This document shows positions 1 to 47,381 of a DNA stretch of 64,000 nucleotides, in pieces. Made by a program: the position numbers and the translations under genes. The stretch is from Lagopus muta (Eukaryota; Chordata; Aves; Galliformes; Phasianidae), in the NCBI RefSeq assembly GCF_023343835.1, contig NC_064444.1:13184719-13248718 (forward strand). The letters run 5' to 3'. Below the pieces are notes generated by a model that was not told where the DNA came from, did not search any database, and was given only the letters and a program-made list of their open reading frames with translations. Each line of letters starts with the position of its first letter. The stretch's first letter is position 1.

Positions 1-171
1 AAAAAGCCTATTTAGAAGAAAGGAGTTAAAGAACTCAGTCAGCTTCTGTAATTTTCTCAGTTCCTGTAATATGGCCACGTGACACATGGTTTTCAGGCTT
101 CTATTCTGACTGCGGTATCAGAACAGTCTTAACAAGCATCTTAATCAGGATGTCCTGAAACACACTCTGCA

Positions 172-752
172 CCTTCAGTAAGGGTGTGGGTGACACCGAG
201 CTGTGTGGTGCAGCTGACCTGCCCAAGGGGTGGGATGCCATCAGAGAAACCTGGATAGACTCCAGCAGTGGGTCCAAGTAAACCCCATGAGGTTCAACAA
301 ACCCAAGTGCACGGTCTTGCACCTGAGTCACAGCAGCCCCTGTATCAGTACAGGCTGGAGGGTGGAAGGGTGGAACACAGTCCTGCGGAAAAGGACTTGG
401 GTGGATGTCAAGCGGGACGTGAACCAGCAGTGTTCCCTTACAGGCCAGAAAGCCAACTGCATCCTGGGCTGCATCAAAAGAAGAGTGGCCAGCAGGGCAC
501 GGGAGGTGATCCTGCCCCTCTGCTCTGCACAAGTTTTAGATTTGATACAAGAAAAATGTTTTTAAGAGAAGAGTGAAGCACTGGCACAGGTTGCCCAGGG
601 AAGTGGTGGGTGCTCCATCGCTGGAGACACTCAGGGTTGGAATGCATGGGGCTCTGAGCACCTCATGGAGCTGTAGGTATCCCTGTAATTGCAGGGGAGT
701 TGGACTAGATGGCCTTTGAGGGTTCCTTCACACAAACAATTCTGTGAAAATA
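172..752 (+). mobile_element. CR1 LINE 3' fragment, internally deleted
   Basis: Decayed non-LTR retrotransposon of the CR1 family, inside a HEATR3 intron and in the same orientation as the gene. Translation from about 240 gives typical end-of-ORF2 peptides such as LDRLQQWVQVNPMRFNK, then EHSPAEKDLG in another frame, then KANCILGCIKRRVASRAREV, so several frameshifts are present. After the segment ending near 530 the text jumps to FRFDTRKMF, which belongs much closer to the ORF2 C-terminus, so several hundred bases are missing with a junction near 530. The 3' UTR part follows (wording like GTTGCCCAGGGAAGTGGTGG near 590 and GGACTAGATGGCCTTTGAGG near 703), ending near 750. It is inactive. The left boundary is approximate. 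Confidence 0.88.
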
Positions 753-969
753 AGTGCCATGGAAGAACAATATATCTAATTTTCAGATAGAATTACTACT
801 GAATCTAAAAAATCACTGTGGTTGCAACTACAAAGATCAGTTACTGAAAATCTAGTTTTTCCTGGTTTTGGTAGAACCTGAAGGAAAAAGTTAAGGATTA
901 AGGAATTCATGCATTTTGTATCCTTATCTGCTCATTTAACTTTTGGCTTTGGGTGCAATTCTTTAACAG
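753..969 (+). other. HEATR3: HEATR3 intron end, upstream of first visible exon
   Basis: Non-coding sequence between the CR1 tail and the HEATR3 acceptor. The acceptor is the AG at 968-969 with a T-rich stretch before it (around 935-966). No earlier HEATR3 exon was recognised in bases 1-969, so the upstream exons lie left of the window. Confidence 0.6.
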
Positions 970-1058
970 AACTCCCTGAAGATGCAGAATTCTTGGAAGC
1001 CATAACCAGTGCTTTGAGGGCTCTCCTACAAACAATGGCATCGAAGAACATATCCCAG
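970..1058 (+). CDS. HEATR3: HEATR3 exon a (partial gene, fourth from last)
   Basis: 89 nt exon: acceptor AG at 968-969, donor GTAAGA from 1059. It begins with the last two bases of a codon split with an exon outside the window and ends on a full codon (Gln). It encodes an amphipathic helical segment around [20 protein letters not shown], consistent with an ARM/HEAT repeat. Confidence 0.85.
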
Positions 1059-3166
1059 GTAAGAGGTATCAAGCTCAAATGTTCCAGTAGGTTCACAGAC
1101 CTTACAGGAATGCTTTGCTGTATAAACAGGTGAAATGTTTAAAAATTAAAATAGCAATAAAAACTTTGGGTGAGATGGTTAGAATGACAAGTACATTGTC
1201 TGCTAACACCACCTGGACGTATGGATTCTTTATTTCCTGATGTCACCCAGTTGAAGCTGGACTTTCTAGAATGTTTGTTGGACTTGAATTAAATATCCAG
1301 CGTTGGGCATGAGCTAAATATAGAAATGAAGCCTAGTGATTTGTTATACAAGATGTAATACTAGGTGGGCTGCTGGTCCTTTCTGGCTATAAACTGAAAT
1401 ACGAGCTTCTATAAGTTGTAACGAGCTGGATAGCTAATGAGCTGCGTAGATTTGTGAAAATCCCTTTTGGCTCAGAACTTTTTTCCTTCAACTTCATAAA
1501 GCTTTAGTTAAGTTCTGAAAGAAACACCTTATGAATTTGAATGGGAAAGTTTAACTGTTCTCTTACTGATTAGACTTCCAAGAATCCATGTACCCTTCAT
1601 AATATAGGAATTTCTGTTTTCCTATTACAGATTTGTCTGAGTGTTGTGTAGAAGCACATTACTTACATTTCATATTTTAAAGTTTCTCTGGAAATGTTAA
1701 TACATATCTCTTTTTTTTCCCTTTCTTTCTCCTCCCTTGCTGATCAGTGTATGACTCCTGAGCAGCTCCTGGCTTTATGTGAAGCAAGTATTCACAGCAG
1801 CAATGCCAGTGTGAGAGTGAACGTAGTGAGCATCCTTGGAATTTCTGGCAGCGTCTTGGCCAAAGCACAGGATACAGCTGAAACACTAAAGGTGAGAAGG
1901 CCTTTGTGTGGCAAGCCTGAAACTTTGATACTTTTAAAAATTTTCTTATGCAGCGTTTGAAAACTCAATTTGTCTTTCTTGTATTTAGATGATCGGAAAA
2001 TTTCTTCTTGAGGTGGCTATGAAGGAGTCTTCGCTTGTGGTAGCAGGGGAAGCCTTGGATGCCCTTTTTGATGTATTTGCAGATGGTAAAGAAGCAGAAA
2101 AAGCAGCAGTGCAGATGAAGTTGCTTCCAGCACTGAAAGAATTTCAACCAGTGTTCAAAATGAGGGTAGGCATCAGATGCAGCCAGCTTGGTGTCTCAGC
2201 TTGCTGCGTGGGTTCAGGTTTGTGATTTAGGCTGCTAGGAGAGATAATTAAGCAGAAATGTGTGACTTTATGAGATGATGGGGAAAAAAATGAAAGCAAA
2301 TAATTAAATTCATGCTATTCTGCTTTAGAGAAACCAAATGCACTCACCTTGCAGTTTACAGAATCATTAAGGTAACAGCATTGCATTGCAACATCTATGA
2401 TGTGCAAATGATTATTTTTTCTGAAACTCTTGTGGAAATAATCCTTCAGATGTCTCTGGAAAAGAGCAGCTAATTTGTTGGGAAGGAGAAGTCCCTTCAG
2501 AATTTACATTCACATCTCCTGGTTTTAACTTGCAGTAGTTGCATGTGGATTTTTCTTCTGTTGTTGGTTAATTATCCTGTATTTCCAAGAACTGTACAGC
2601 TAAAATCGTAAGCTGTAATTTTAAGTGTAGCTTTGACTTAAATAGAGAATGGCTTTCAGTGCATTATTTCTTAGTTGGATGAAGTCTGAGGAGTGACTTT
2701 CATAGTCCTATCACTAAGCATGTATGGATATTTGACAGGACTACAGTCATTTGATCAGTTAGCTGTGTAAGATCTTTAATATGGAAAGCAGTTAGTAAGT
2801 GCATGTTTTAGATTTAGGAGTGAAATAGGATCCAATTGTAGCCTAGTTTTAAGCAGAAATGTACTGGAGTGAAGTGACTTGCAGAAATATTTGCTAGTGG
2901 TGAATGTGCACACATGAACGCATTGGTGTTGTCAGAACACATGCACAGCATGGCTTGTTACAGAACCTCTAAATGTTACCAGCTTCTGGGGACCTGATAG
3001 GAAAAGCTTCTCCATTAATGAAAGTATGTGTTTTTTGGTTTTTCAGATACGAAAAGAAGGCAAGGGACAATATAGTACAGATCAGCTTTGTGTTCTTGAC
3101 AACGTGAAGATGAATTTGAGAAGATTCATTGCATATCAGGAGACATTAGGCAAAAACCCTACTTGA
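970..3166 (+). CDS. HEATR3: HEATR3, last four coding exons (5' part outside window)
   Basis: C-terminal part of HEAT repeat-containing protein 3, the animal counterpart of yeast Syo1. The family binds ribosomal proteins uL18 (RPL5) and uL5 (RPL11), carries them into the nucleus and presents them for 5S RNP assembly. Exons: 970-1058 (enters with 2 nt of a split codon), 1748-1891, 1989-2165, 3047-3166 with stop TGA at 3164-3166. Every intron is GT/AG and the frame is kept throughout, giving 175 complete codons before the stop. Recognisable text includes [20 protein letters not shown] and [20 protein letters not shown], typical of the HEATR3 C-terminal helical repeats. The next gene on + is TENT4B, as in human 16q12.1. 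The identification rests on remembered family sequence plus synteny. Confidence 0.9.
1748..1891 (+). CDS. HEATR3: HEATR3 exon b
   Basis: 144 nt, 48 codons, phase 0 at both ends. A strong polypyrimidine tract (1711-1740) precedes the AG at 1746-1747; the donor is GTGAGA at 1892. It encodes a helical repeat beginning [15 protein letters not shown]. Confidence 0.88.
1989..2165 (+). CDS. HEATR3: HEATR3 exon c
   Basis: 177 nt, 59 codons, phase 0 at both ends. Acceptor TTTAG ends at 1988; donor GTAGGC at 2166. The intron before it is only 97 nt (1892-1988). It carries the most recognisable HEATR3 text ([20 protein letters not shown]). Confidence 0.92.
2166..3046 (+). other. HEATR3: HEATR3 last intron
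   Basis: 881 nt intron of ordinary A/T-rich composition. I checked it for an intronic snoRNA and found no convincing paired C and D boxes with a terminal stem. Confidence 0.6.
3047..3166 (+). CDS. HEATR3: HEATR3 terminal coding exon with stop
   Basis: 120 nt including TGA at 3164-3166. Acceptor TTTTTCAG ends at 3046. It encodes the last 39 residues, with a basic start (IRKEGKGQY) and the segment [14 protein letters not shown]. Confidence 0.9.
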   Translation: MRKEGKGQYSTDQLCVLDNVKMNLRRFIAYQETLGKNPT

Positions 3167-3910
3167 AACATCAAGGAACTTTAAGGTTTCTTTATCGAAA
3201 AATGTTTTCCAAAAATATACTAAAATGTATTGAGAAAAGCAGTTTTGCTTTCATGTTAATATTAGGGTTTTTAATGTTCAGTATTTTATACTTCTGGGAT
3301 GATGCAATGTGGAGGTCACATCAGCATAAAAATGCACAGCATATTTTGAGTTCAGATGTTAGCAGTGATGATAAGTGCTCTTGCAGTCCTGAGATCAGCA
3401 AAAAGCACCACTGTCATTGTTAGAAATCTTCATGTATCCTGGCAGAAAACTACAATTGCATGACAAAGTAATTTAAGGAATATTCTCAGTTATGTGCCAG
3501 ATTAAGGCAGGGAGGCTTAAGGTATTTTGAGGGAATTAAGCAGTGATGGGATGCTGGTATTTGCTGTTTGCCTTTACCTGTTTGTAGCTTTGCACAGGCA
3601 CTTATGGCAAGCTTCCCAAGGAAAGTGTGTGATAAGTGTGTAGATTACTTTCAGCACTTGGACCTGTTACTTCTTGAGGCTTGTCATGGAGGGAACTGTT
3701 TCAGATTCATTTACGACAAATTTGGTATTTTGGCTTTTTACTGTAGAAATCAGTCTTGAAAGGATGCTGCTCCATCTTTGTGATTTGATTGCTATTTCTG
3801 AGAATCAAGTCTCCCAGTTTACATTCTTCCTTGTAATTCTGCATCTGGGTGAATTTGATTTCAGTGAAGTAATGAACCTAATAAAATATTTTTATACTGA
3901 AGTATTATCT
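3167..3910 (+). other. HEATR3: HEATR3 3' UTR with poly(A) signal
   Basis: Non-coding sequence after the stop. An AATAAA hexamer at 3880-3885 is followed by T-rich DNA, so cleavage near 3900-3915 is likely. Another AATAAA near 5519 is too far downstream to be the default site. The reading frame at 3163-3423 after the stop is a chance ORF in the UTR. Confidence 0.6.
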
Positions 3911-4964
3911 AGAGTAATTTTGTATTTACTGAAAATCTTTTAAAATATTTGTGATAGAGATTTTTAAGCTGTACGATACTGAAACTATTTTCAGAAACTG
4001 TCATAGATTCATGAAGGTTTTATATGTACTTCCATGTATCAAAAGCTGTGGTTTTGTTTCTGTGTACAGGATGCCCTCAGACACTTCTTTTTCTATCTAC
4101 TTTTTTAAGAAAAGCATTTTGTTGTGCTGATTTTTGAAAAGGGACTTTTTATCCCTCCTCCACCATTAGCATAACCATCTAGATTTTGACAGAATTTTCC
4201 CCATGGTGTTAAGCAAGGAACTGCAAAGACAAGATTTGCTCAGCTTGTTAGACTTCAGTCTGTGAGGCTGGAAAGCAGGCTCTGGAGCTGGATGGATAAC
4301 TTGAAAATTGATTTTACAGAATTCTGACACACGATATTTGGCCAAGTGCAAGCAAGAGGATGTGAGAAATGAGTTTTAAGCAGCTGCACTGCCAGAAAGT
4401 CCCATTGTTGCTGTTTCTTTTCAGAAGTTCAATTAAATGTGTGATGTGATGCCTGCTAATGAAACGAGTGAGGGTGTGTGGACAGCTGGGGAGTATCTAG
4501 GGCAGTGGGCCTGGCCTTCAGAAGTTCAGAAGTCCTGAGGAAGTGGAGCCGTTGTACAAGTTGTCCTGGGGGTTGGCAGGGCTGGAATGTAGCAGCTGGG
4601 TGGATTAGGGGGTAGGGCTGCGCAGTGTGGATTTTAATCTCAATGTTAATAATATGTGCTGTATGCTGAGGATAAATATAATTTTAGCCCGGTAAAGGGC
4701 ATTAATAATAGTTTGAAGCATTTTAAAAGAAAAACTTTCATGCTTTCATTTTGAGGGTGCTCCATTGAATTGCTGGCTGATCGTGATTGAAAGGCTCTCT
4801 GGGGGTTCCCAGGTCCATCCCTGTGCTCGAGGCAAGGCTTTGTCTAGGGTCTGATAGGTCGTGCTCAAAGGGGTGAAAATCTCACAGCTGTGGGGGGACC
4901 TTTCCTTTGCTTGACTGTCCTAATTAAGAACACTCCCCCACTTCTGCCACTTACCTAATAGGAA
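3911..4964. other. Intergenic, nothing recognised
   Basis: Sequence between the HEATR3 end and the second CR1 copy. No exon, RNA gene or repeat was recognised. Confidence 0.5.
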
Positions 4965-5445
4965 CTCCCTGTGCCACAAAGCAGGCCTCTTGTCCTTTGG
5001 GTGCCACCAAGAGGTGTCTGGCTCCATGTTCCCTTCAGTGCCCATTTTGTAGCTGAAAATAGGAATTGTATTGCCCTTTTCTCCAGGCTGAGCAGACCTG
5101 GCTCCCTCAGTCTCCAGCCATCTTGGTGGCCTTTGCAGCCTCGCCTGCCTCAGTGTGTCTTGTGCTAGGGGCCCAAAGCTGTGCGCAGTACTGCCAGTGT
5201 GATTTCATGAGTGCTGAAGAGAGAGAAGTGTCATTTTCTGCATCTGCTGGCCATGCTCCTGTCAATACTGTGCAGTATTCATTAGCCTTCACTCGCTGTG
5301 AGGTTGCACTGCTGACTTATCATCAGTTTGTCCGCTGTGACCCTGAGGTCCTTCTCTGCAGAGCTGCTCTCATTCAGTCAGGAGCATGCTTGGTTTTTGG
5401 GGCTGCTCTGTTCCAAGTATAGGACTTCACATCTTGCCTCAAGTA
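4965..5445 (-). mobile_element. Old CR1 LINE fragment, minus strand
   Basis: Reverse-oriented CR1 3' region. On the + strand the order of motifs is the reverse complement of CR1 ORF2 C-terminus and 3' UTR: GTCTGGCTCCATGTTCCC near 5018, TTTTCTCCAGGCTGAGCAGA near 5078, CTTGGTGGCCTTTGCAGCC near 5123, and GAGGTCCTTCTCTGCAGAGC near 5345. Divergence is clearly higher than in the copy at 172-752, suggesting an older insertion. Boundaries are approximate. Confidence 0.8.
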
Positions 5446-8400
5446 GGGCAGTCGGACCCTGCTTCCTGGAGACTGTTAGAACAATTACGTGTGTGTGGAG
5501 CAGGGGTTGTTACTAATGAGAATAAAATGTTTTCTCTTAAAATACAAATCTGAAAGTTGCAGATAAAGGTCTCTGCCAGAAAGCCTATTTTTTATTATAA
5601 CCTGTCATACCCCATTTTTTTCCTGATAATGAAAGCACAGAATGTCATTTACATCTGAAGCTATTCCTGCAGTAGGAATTATTTTCTTTTGTTTGTTTTT
5701 GCTGTGCACTAACCAGTTAAGTGTCTTTAGAAAATCTTCCTTTTACTCACTATAAAGTAAGTTCACAGTATAGATTGTATCATTTGTAGATGTGTATGAT
5801 TTAGTGCACGCAATACTTGCTTCTTTTGATATACTTTGGTATGCAGGTAATGAGGACATACGAAGACAGTTTCATGTAAGTTTGTACTAAAACTCAGATG
5901 TATAAAAGCTGAAATAGTCCCTTGTCGGCTTTGTTTAACCTGAGCAGATTGAAGCACTTCAGTGGGGCTATTGGGATGAGGATATGAAAAAAGGGGCAAG
6001 CTGGCTCTTCTTTCTGCTGCTCCTCAGGTGGGTTGCCTTTGATAGAGGGGGAAGCTGTAGCTCTTAGGAGGGTTTTGTTGTTGTTTTCTTGGCTCATTGC
6101 TCATTTTAAGGAAACTTCTGTAAGTGATTTCTTGGCAACTGGTGTTGTATGGTCACAAGCAGCCTATTGCCCTTATCATGGTACATAGCAAAATGGAGCC
6201 AGTATCTTCCTGCATAGTTTGATGTCCACACTTTCATTTCTCTGTTGAATTAAGAAAATCTCACTGCATTACCTGCCTAACTCCTAGTGTAGTGTAACTT
6301 GCTCTTGGTTTCTAATGGATTGCTTATGAGTGAATATGAGGGAGTAATTTTTTTATGTTCTACCTGTAAGGGGTGAGATAGAAGATAATATGACAAGTAT
6401 GGAAGACAATGAAAAGGCAAATTGTCTGTGATTGAAAGAAGTGTCAGATCATGGCCTAATAAGAGAAGAGATTTATAGGTACAGAAAAGCTCAGCTGCAA
6501 GGTTTGGGCTATAAAAGTTGTTCTAACACAATTGAGGAAAATTACGGCAGTGGAAGAAAAGATGATGTGGCTCAAGTTAAATGCTTGATGGGCTCTTCTG
6601 GCACTGATTTATTTGAGTAGTTTTAGAGTAAGCAAGACAGAGAGGTTGACAGCATTGAAAGACAAAGGTCTTGGAGACACTTCAAGGGTGGGAAATAGTG
6701 CCCTGATCTAGTCAGTGTGCAGCCTAAGCAAGCAGATGCTAAAGAGATGTAAGGGATCTTCATCGGTTATTTAATCACGCAGATAAGACTGTTATCAAAG
6801 CAGGTATCTTAAACCGAATTTGTTTGCTTATCCTCGTCCCTAGAGCGTCTGTCTATGCTGCAATTTAAAAACTGCTAGTCTGAGGTATGAAGTACAGTAA
6901 AGGAAGAGGGGCTGTTGGCCCCTTCCTGCTCAGAAGTGGTGAGACGGATGGTGGTGGCTGCTGCTTTGGCCTCTGCAGCCTGCAAAACATTGACTCCACA
7001 GCTGCACAGATAAGGAATTTATCATTGCTACGTGGCTTGTTTTTAACTCCTTATGAAGATAAACAAGTGGAAAGATTTAAATAAGTATTTGTTGTGCCAC
7101 AGCATTCAGATGTCTGTTACATGCCACGTTATGGTTAATTATTAACTACTCAAGGTTTGTGCTGTATGTTGAGGGTATTTTTTGTGTGATACGTTTTAAG
7201 GATCTTCTCTGTAGAGGAACAAGAATACTTCTTGCCAGTTACTACTTGCCTTGGTTCTACATGTGTATTTTGAATGTGGGGAAAAAAAAAATCAGAGCAC
7301 AGTAAAGTTACAAAATGAGAACTGTAATCTGAGAACAAATTAATTTAAAATCAGTTTGTAGCTTAAGTATTATAAATGAAACGCATATCTCATGGAATAG
7401 TAACATAGAGCAACCAACCAAAAATGCTTATAAACTCAAGTTCTGTTTCCTTAATAAGTAATTTTCAGTAAAAGCATTCCCGGAGGACTGGAAAGAATTG
7501 TCTAGCCTTACATTTACTGTTGCAAATTCAAATTCAGGCAATGGTAATTGTAATTGAAAATAACATAATGGTTCTTTTTTGGCACAGATGAATTGAGCAG
7601 ACAGTCTATATATAGTCTCACTGGATGTGCTCTTAAGATACGTAACACAAAGATAATTGGCAAAAACTGAGAACTCGGACAGTGGCAGCAGAGGAAGGAA
7701 TTTGAAGTTTCCCAAAAGGGCTGAAGTGCTGTGCGTGGAGGAGGTCTTACTGAGCACTGCAGAGTTCTTGTCTGTTCTCCAAATCAATTCAGACTGTTTA
7801 ACTTCTGTACCTTCCAGGAAGAATAACACGTGTTTAAATCACTCTAAGTTCATTTTGTTTCAGTATTATTTTCCTAAGTTCCTTGTTTCTGTGAGAGTCA
7901 CAGACATAATGTTCTGTCAGACATAATTCAGTGACCACATAAACACAGCTTGAGACTTGCACACAGAACATGAGAAACGTTTTTTTCTTTCAAATCCCAG
8001 TGTCCTCACACTGCTGCTATATTAAGAACTTAAATCAGAATGCAGTGAGCTGAAATAAGGCATCGCTGCAACAGTCTGTGCTGTTGGAAGTGTTGTGGCT
8101 GCTGCATGGCTGTCGGCACACAGGAGAGTCCTGGTGCAGCCCCAGCTTTGGGAGAGGCCCTGAGTGCTCGTGTCAATGCCTCTACCACTTCTAAAGCTGT
8201 GCTGGGACTCGATATATGTTCTCTAGGCTTTGTGTTTCTTTTTGTGACAAAGGCCTCATCTGGGATTGTTTCCTTTCCCTTCTGATGGGATTTTTTTTTT
8301 TTTTACCTGTAAGGGAAATGGTCTTCATCTTTTCCCACCCCCACTGCTGATGGAGAGTAAAGGGCACTTCAAGAATCTAACTGTGGAATGGCCGACAGCT

Positions 8401-9335
8401 AGAAACTGTGTGGTGTTTCTAAATAGTCTTTTTTCTGAGAAATTGCCTTTTCAGTAAGGAAAAGCTAAAGTTCAAAGTCGTGACTAAAAAAGTCATGTCA
8501 ACTGTATTCAAGCATGGCAGCTTTTTGCCTCTCTTTCCTAAAACTCAAGCTTGCACCCTGATCTCATGTGCTTGTGGTATCACACTTTTCCAAGACCAGA
8601 TATTTTGTGACTGTTATCTCCTTAATGGTAACTTGAGTTTTTGTTACTGATGCTCCCTTTTCCTGCGCTGTTTAAATACGAAGTTTATGAATTGAAACCC
8701 TTTGATTTGTATCTTTGTAAGAGGGACTTTGGGCTGATCATCTTCTGGACAGCTTTTCTGGTATGCTTATAAATCTTTGAATTACCGAAAAATGTGTGCC
8801 TTGAAAAATAGCTAGTGGGGGTAGCTCTTCTCCATTATTTATTCCTTTATTCCTGAGCTGTACTCAAGTCCCACCACTGCCCACTTGGTGTTGGTGGTAA
8901 TTTCAGGTGATTTTTAAAGCAATTAGTCAAATCTATCACCTCAACGACTGTATCCGGCCCTGCCATTCTCGCTGGGGTTGGTCTCTCTAGGGCCGTGCAC
9001 ATCAGTCAGCCCAGGGCAGAGCCTCACTGCAGAGGGCTCGGTGTTCCCCTGGGCCGTGTGGGACTTGGGGTGAAGCTGCACCGTCAGTCTGTGGCTGTCA
9101 TCACCAAACGCGGCCGGGACACGTTGTAAACTTTCGACCTCACAGAATGCTTGGAACTGAAGCACACCTTTCTAGTTCCAAACCCTATCTGAGCTCCTGC
9201 TTCCTGAGGAGGAATCCTGTCCTGCAATGTGCTGGAACCTTTGTAGCTGGTATCATGCGAAAGATGTTTTAAGGCTGTGCTATGAAAGCACTGCAAAAAT
9301 AAAATTGAGCCCGATTAGAAGCTGTGCTACTCCAT
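5446..9335. other. Intergenic between HEATR3 and TENT4B
   Basis: No supported gene. Short ORFs here (the longest is 133 codons on - at 7428-7829) match no family I know. A T-run lies near 8290-8304. A weak resemblance to a CR1 tail on - occurs near 9142-9190 and is not strong enough to call. GC content rises sharply from about 9340. Confidence 0.5.
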
Positions 9336-9947
9336 TTTGCTGTTTGCTGCGCCGCGTGCGATGTGCTTTTCCATCTGCGGCAGCGGTGCCCGTACAAGCA
9401 TGGCAGCCAGGCGCTCCGTTTCTCTCCTTCGGCGCCGCACGGGGGGCCGGGCAAATCCCCTCAGCCCTCACGCAGCTGCAGGGCGCGTTACGAGAAGGGG
9501 GACGCGGCGGCGCGGCAGTTACCGACGCCGGCACGCCGTGCCTCGCGCGAGGGGAACCGGAGCGACCGCCGCTCCGCGCCTCCGCCTGCGGGCGCCGCAC
9601 CCCGTGCAGGGCGGCCCCGCGCACCTGCTGCCCGCCGGGAGCCGGCGCCCCTCAGCGCGGGGCCGGGGCCGGGCGAGCGGGGACCGCGCCCCGAGAGAAG
9701 CCGCGGCGGCCGCCTCGCCTCGGAGGGCCCCGACGGCGGCCAAGAGGAGCAGAGCCGCGCGGCGCACCGGCACTGACAGCTCCGGGCCGGCCTAGCCGCC
9801 GCCGCCCCCCTTTATTGCGCGCGGCCCGTGTGCCGGCGGCCCGGCCGGGCCCCGCCTCGCCGCGCTCGCCAGGAGGGGCGGGGGCTGTGGAGCGACGGCG
9901 GCGAACAGGCAGGCGCGGAGCTGCCCTTCCATAGGAGCCGCCATTAA

Positions 9948-44880
<34,933 letters not shown>

Positions 44881-45047
44881 TTGCCTATTTTATGACTGTT
44901 CTTCTGTGTGCAATGATCTCATGCTACAGGATAGTTTGATAGTGACTCCTTGGATCTCTTCCGGAGCTTCAGACTGTTCGGACATTGATTAGCAACTGCA
45001 TTTTTTTTTCCCAGCTCGCCACGGAACGGATCATGAAGATTGATCAC

Positions 45048-45168
45048 TGCAAAAATAAAAAATAATAATTACAAAAAAATAAATAAAAAAAAGAAAAATA
45101 GAAAAAAAAAGAAAAAAATTAAAAAGAACAAAAAATTTTAAAAGGAAAAAAAAAAAAAAAGGAAAAAG
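45048..45168. repeat. A-rich low-complexity tract in the 3' UTR
   Basis: About 120 bases almost entirely A with scattered T, G and C, roughly 170 bases after the TENT4B stop codon. It contains several overlapping AATAAA-like words. Confidence 0.9.
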
Positions 45169-45432
45169 TCTGCTCATTTGATAAGTCATATGCTACAACA
45201 GGGTCATTTAGGATATAAAAGCTTGAATGTAAAATAAATGTATTTCCCATCAGCTCATGCTGACCTGTAGGGGTAGTACTCAGTGTGTCTAAGGGGTGGT
45301 TAACAAAACACAGAAAATAGGAAAAGAATAAAAAGGCAAAAATTGTATTTTGAGGGAAACCCAGCCTTTAAACGTGAAAGTAATTTGTGCATGATTTTTT
45401 TATTATTTTTGCATATACTTACCATTTTATTG

Positions 45433-45440
45433 TGTATATA
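45433..45440 (+). promoter_or_regulatory. Pumilio-type element TGTATATA in the 3' UTR
   Basis: Exact match to the UGUANAUA consensus of Pumilio proteins in the TENT4B 3' UTR. Function is inferred from the consensus only; such octamers also occur by chance in A/T-rich DNA. Confidence 0.35.
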
Positions 45441-47354
45441 TAGATGACCATATAGGAAAACTGACATTTGTAATAGTGGATTTGTTAATACTTTTTACAT
45501 AACATTACTGTTTAAATTGTAAACATAAATTTTTCTCAGGATTAGTTTGGAAAATAATCTGAATTGTCATCTTAACATCCATATAAAGAGACATTACTAG
45601 TTATATTGCTCAGAATTTCTTTTCTTGGCATTAAGGTTTAATAGAACATTTGATCTGCAAAAGCTGTTCCTCTGGAAGAAAGTTTTATGGTGACAAATGA
45701 AACATTTCATTTGTATAAGTGTAGCTGTACTTTGTGTAGACACTGAGCTTGTCATCTCGGAGAAGTAACTTTCACCTTGTTTTCTAGAGTGCCATCATTT
45801 CAGGGCAGTGGGGTTTTATAGTTGCACCCTTCTCTTCCTCCCCTTAGTGGTCGTCCCTCCCTCCCTCTTTTTTTTCTTTTTTTTCTCTTTTTTTTGATGT
45901 AAGCCACTTTGGGGAGGGCTGGTTGGTTGGTGTTGGTGATTCTTTTTTGTTTTTTTTCCTTTTTTTTTTTTCCCCCTTAGTTTAAAAAAACAAAACCAAA
46001 ACAACTCGGTTTGCTACAGGCCGTTTGCATTCCTGGGCTGCTTGGATCCCATGCCTCTTTGTTTGTGCCTTCCCTCCCCATTCTAGGTCTGGTTTTTTGT
46101 CTTTTATATTTTTGCTAACTCCTGTAGGAGATGATAACTGTTGAAGCTTTAAGTAAATTTTACAATTAAAGTATTTTTTCTCACTCCCCTCTAAGGCATT
46201 TTTGTATTTACACTTAATTATTATTAAAAAAAAAAAATCAAATGATGAAATATATTTTGTATTGCCTTAAAAACCCAACCCTTTCATATCTCATAGCATC
46301 TCTTCGTTGAAGTAATGATCACTAAATTCAGACTCCGCATTTGTCTGGTTCAGTCACGTCAGCCTCGCTGCAGTGAGCTCCATGCCACGAGCGCCCATCA
46401 GATGCGTAACTGCAGGTATCGCTTGGAAAAGGGGCTGGGACACTTCAGTGCTAAAATGTTGAGTGGCATTTACTTTCACACGTTTCTTTTAAGAGGAAAG
46501 TTTGTACCCGGCGTACGTGGCTGTATTTAATGCAGCTGTTCTGGAGATGTTGCTTTTATAAAAAGTAGTGTTAGCTTTTCTTTTTTTAGTACGTATACAG
46601 TTGTGGATTCTACAGACCAACCTGACCTTTGATGGGCACTAATGAGTGCAATGATTTTTAAAGTAAAAAAAAAAAAAAGCACAAATAAGACCAGAACTGA
46701 TGTCATCACTTAAAGGAATAAACATTTTCAATGTTAAAGTGTTTTACTTCAAAAAGGAAAGAATACATATATATATTCCAAAAGTGTGGAAAGTCCTAAC
46801 AGTTACTCAAACACTAAGCTTAAGTGATGTTAATTTGACAATATTTAAAAAAGAAATGAGATTCATATTTTAATTTGATCAGATAATTTTATCCACAGGA
46901 CGTTGAGCTTTTATTCATAGAAACTAGTAAAAGTTATTCCACATTATGCATAATCACAGTATTTATTTTGTTTTAGATTATTGTGAATGTGTAGACTTAT
47001 GTTCACCGCTTAGGGAACAATTATTTATAAATTATATTAATCCAGTATTGTTAGCTGCTATTAGCAAAACTGTTCCAAAACTAAGTACCTGCAGAGATCT
47101 GTATCGCATTTACCACACTGAAGTGTTTTTAAAGGAATCACCCTCATTGTTGAAAGCAAATGTACTCTTAGGGTGCAGATATTAGTGTTCCAATAAGCAT
47201 GTGATAATTTTAAGGTGGTGGTAGCGGGAAGATAATCTTGATTCCATTGGGAATCTTAGGTTTGCCTCAATTTATGGTTTTCATAAATTTAATGGAAAAT
47301 AGCTTTTCCTGGACTGCTCAAGTTTCTTTTTGGTAAACAGTATCTTTCTAAAAG

Positions 47355-47381
47355 AAAAAAAAAAAAAAAAAAAAAAAAAAA
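47355..47381 (+). repeat. A27 homopolymer
   Basis: 27 uninterrupted A bases in the putative TENT4B 3' UTR. No retrocopy body was recognised upstream of it. Confidence 0.95.

Noticed and set aside
3163-3423. 86-codon ORF immediately after the HEATR3 stop
   Set aside because: It overlaps the stop region in another frame and lies in the 3' UTR, with no similarity and no independent promoter.
7428-7829. 133-codon minus-strand ORF between HEATR3 and TENT4B
   Set aside because: No family resemblance and no exon signals at its ends. The length is within what chance gives in a window of this size.
9142-9200. Possible CR1 tail on the minus strand
   Set aside because: Only scattered words such as CTAGTTCCAAACC fit the CR1 end; the match is too short and degraded to call.
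47355-47381. A27 run as the tail of a retrocopied gene
   Set aside because: No coding or intronless gene body and no target-site duplication was recognised upstream. A simple homopolymer in the UTR is enough.
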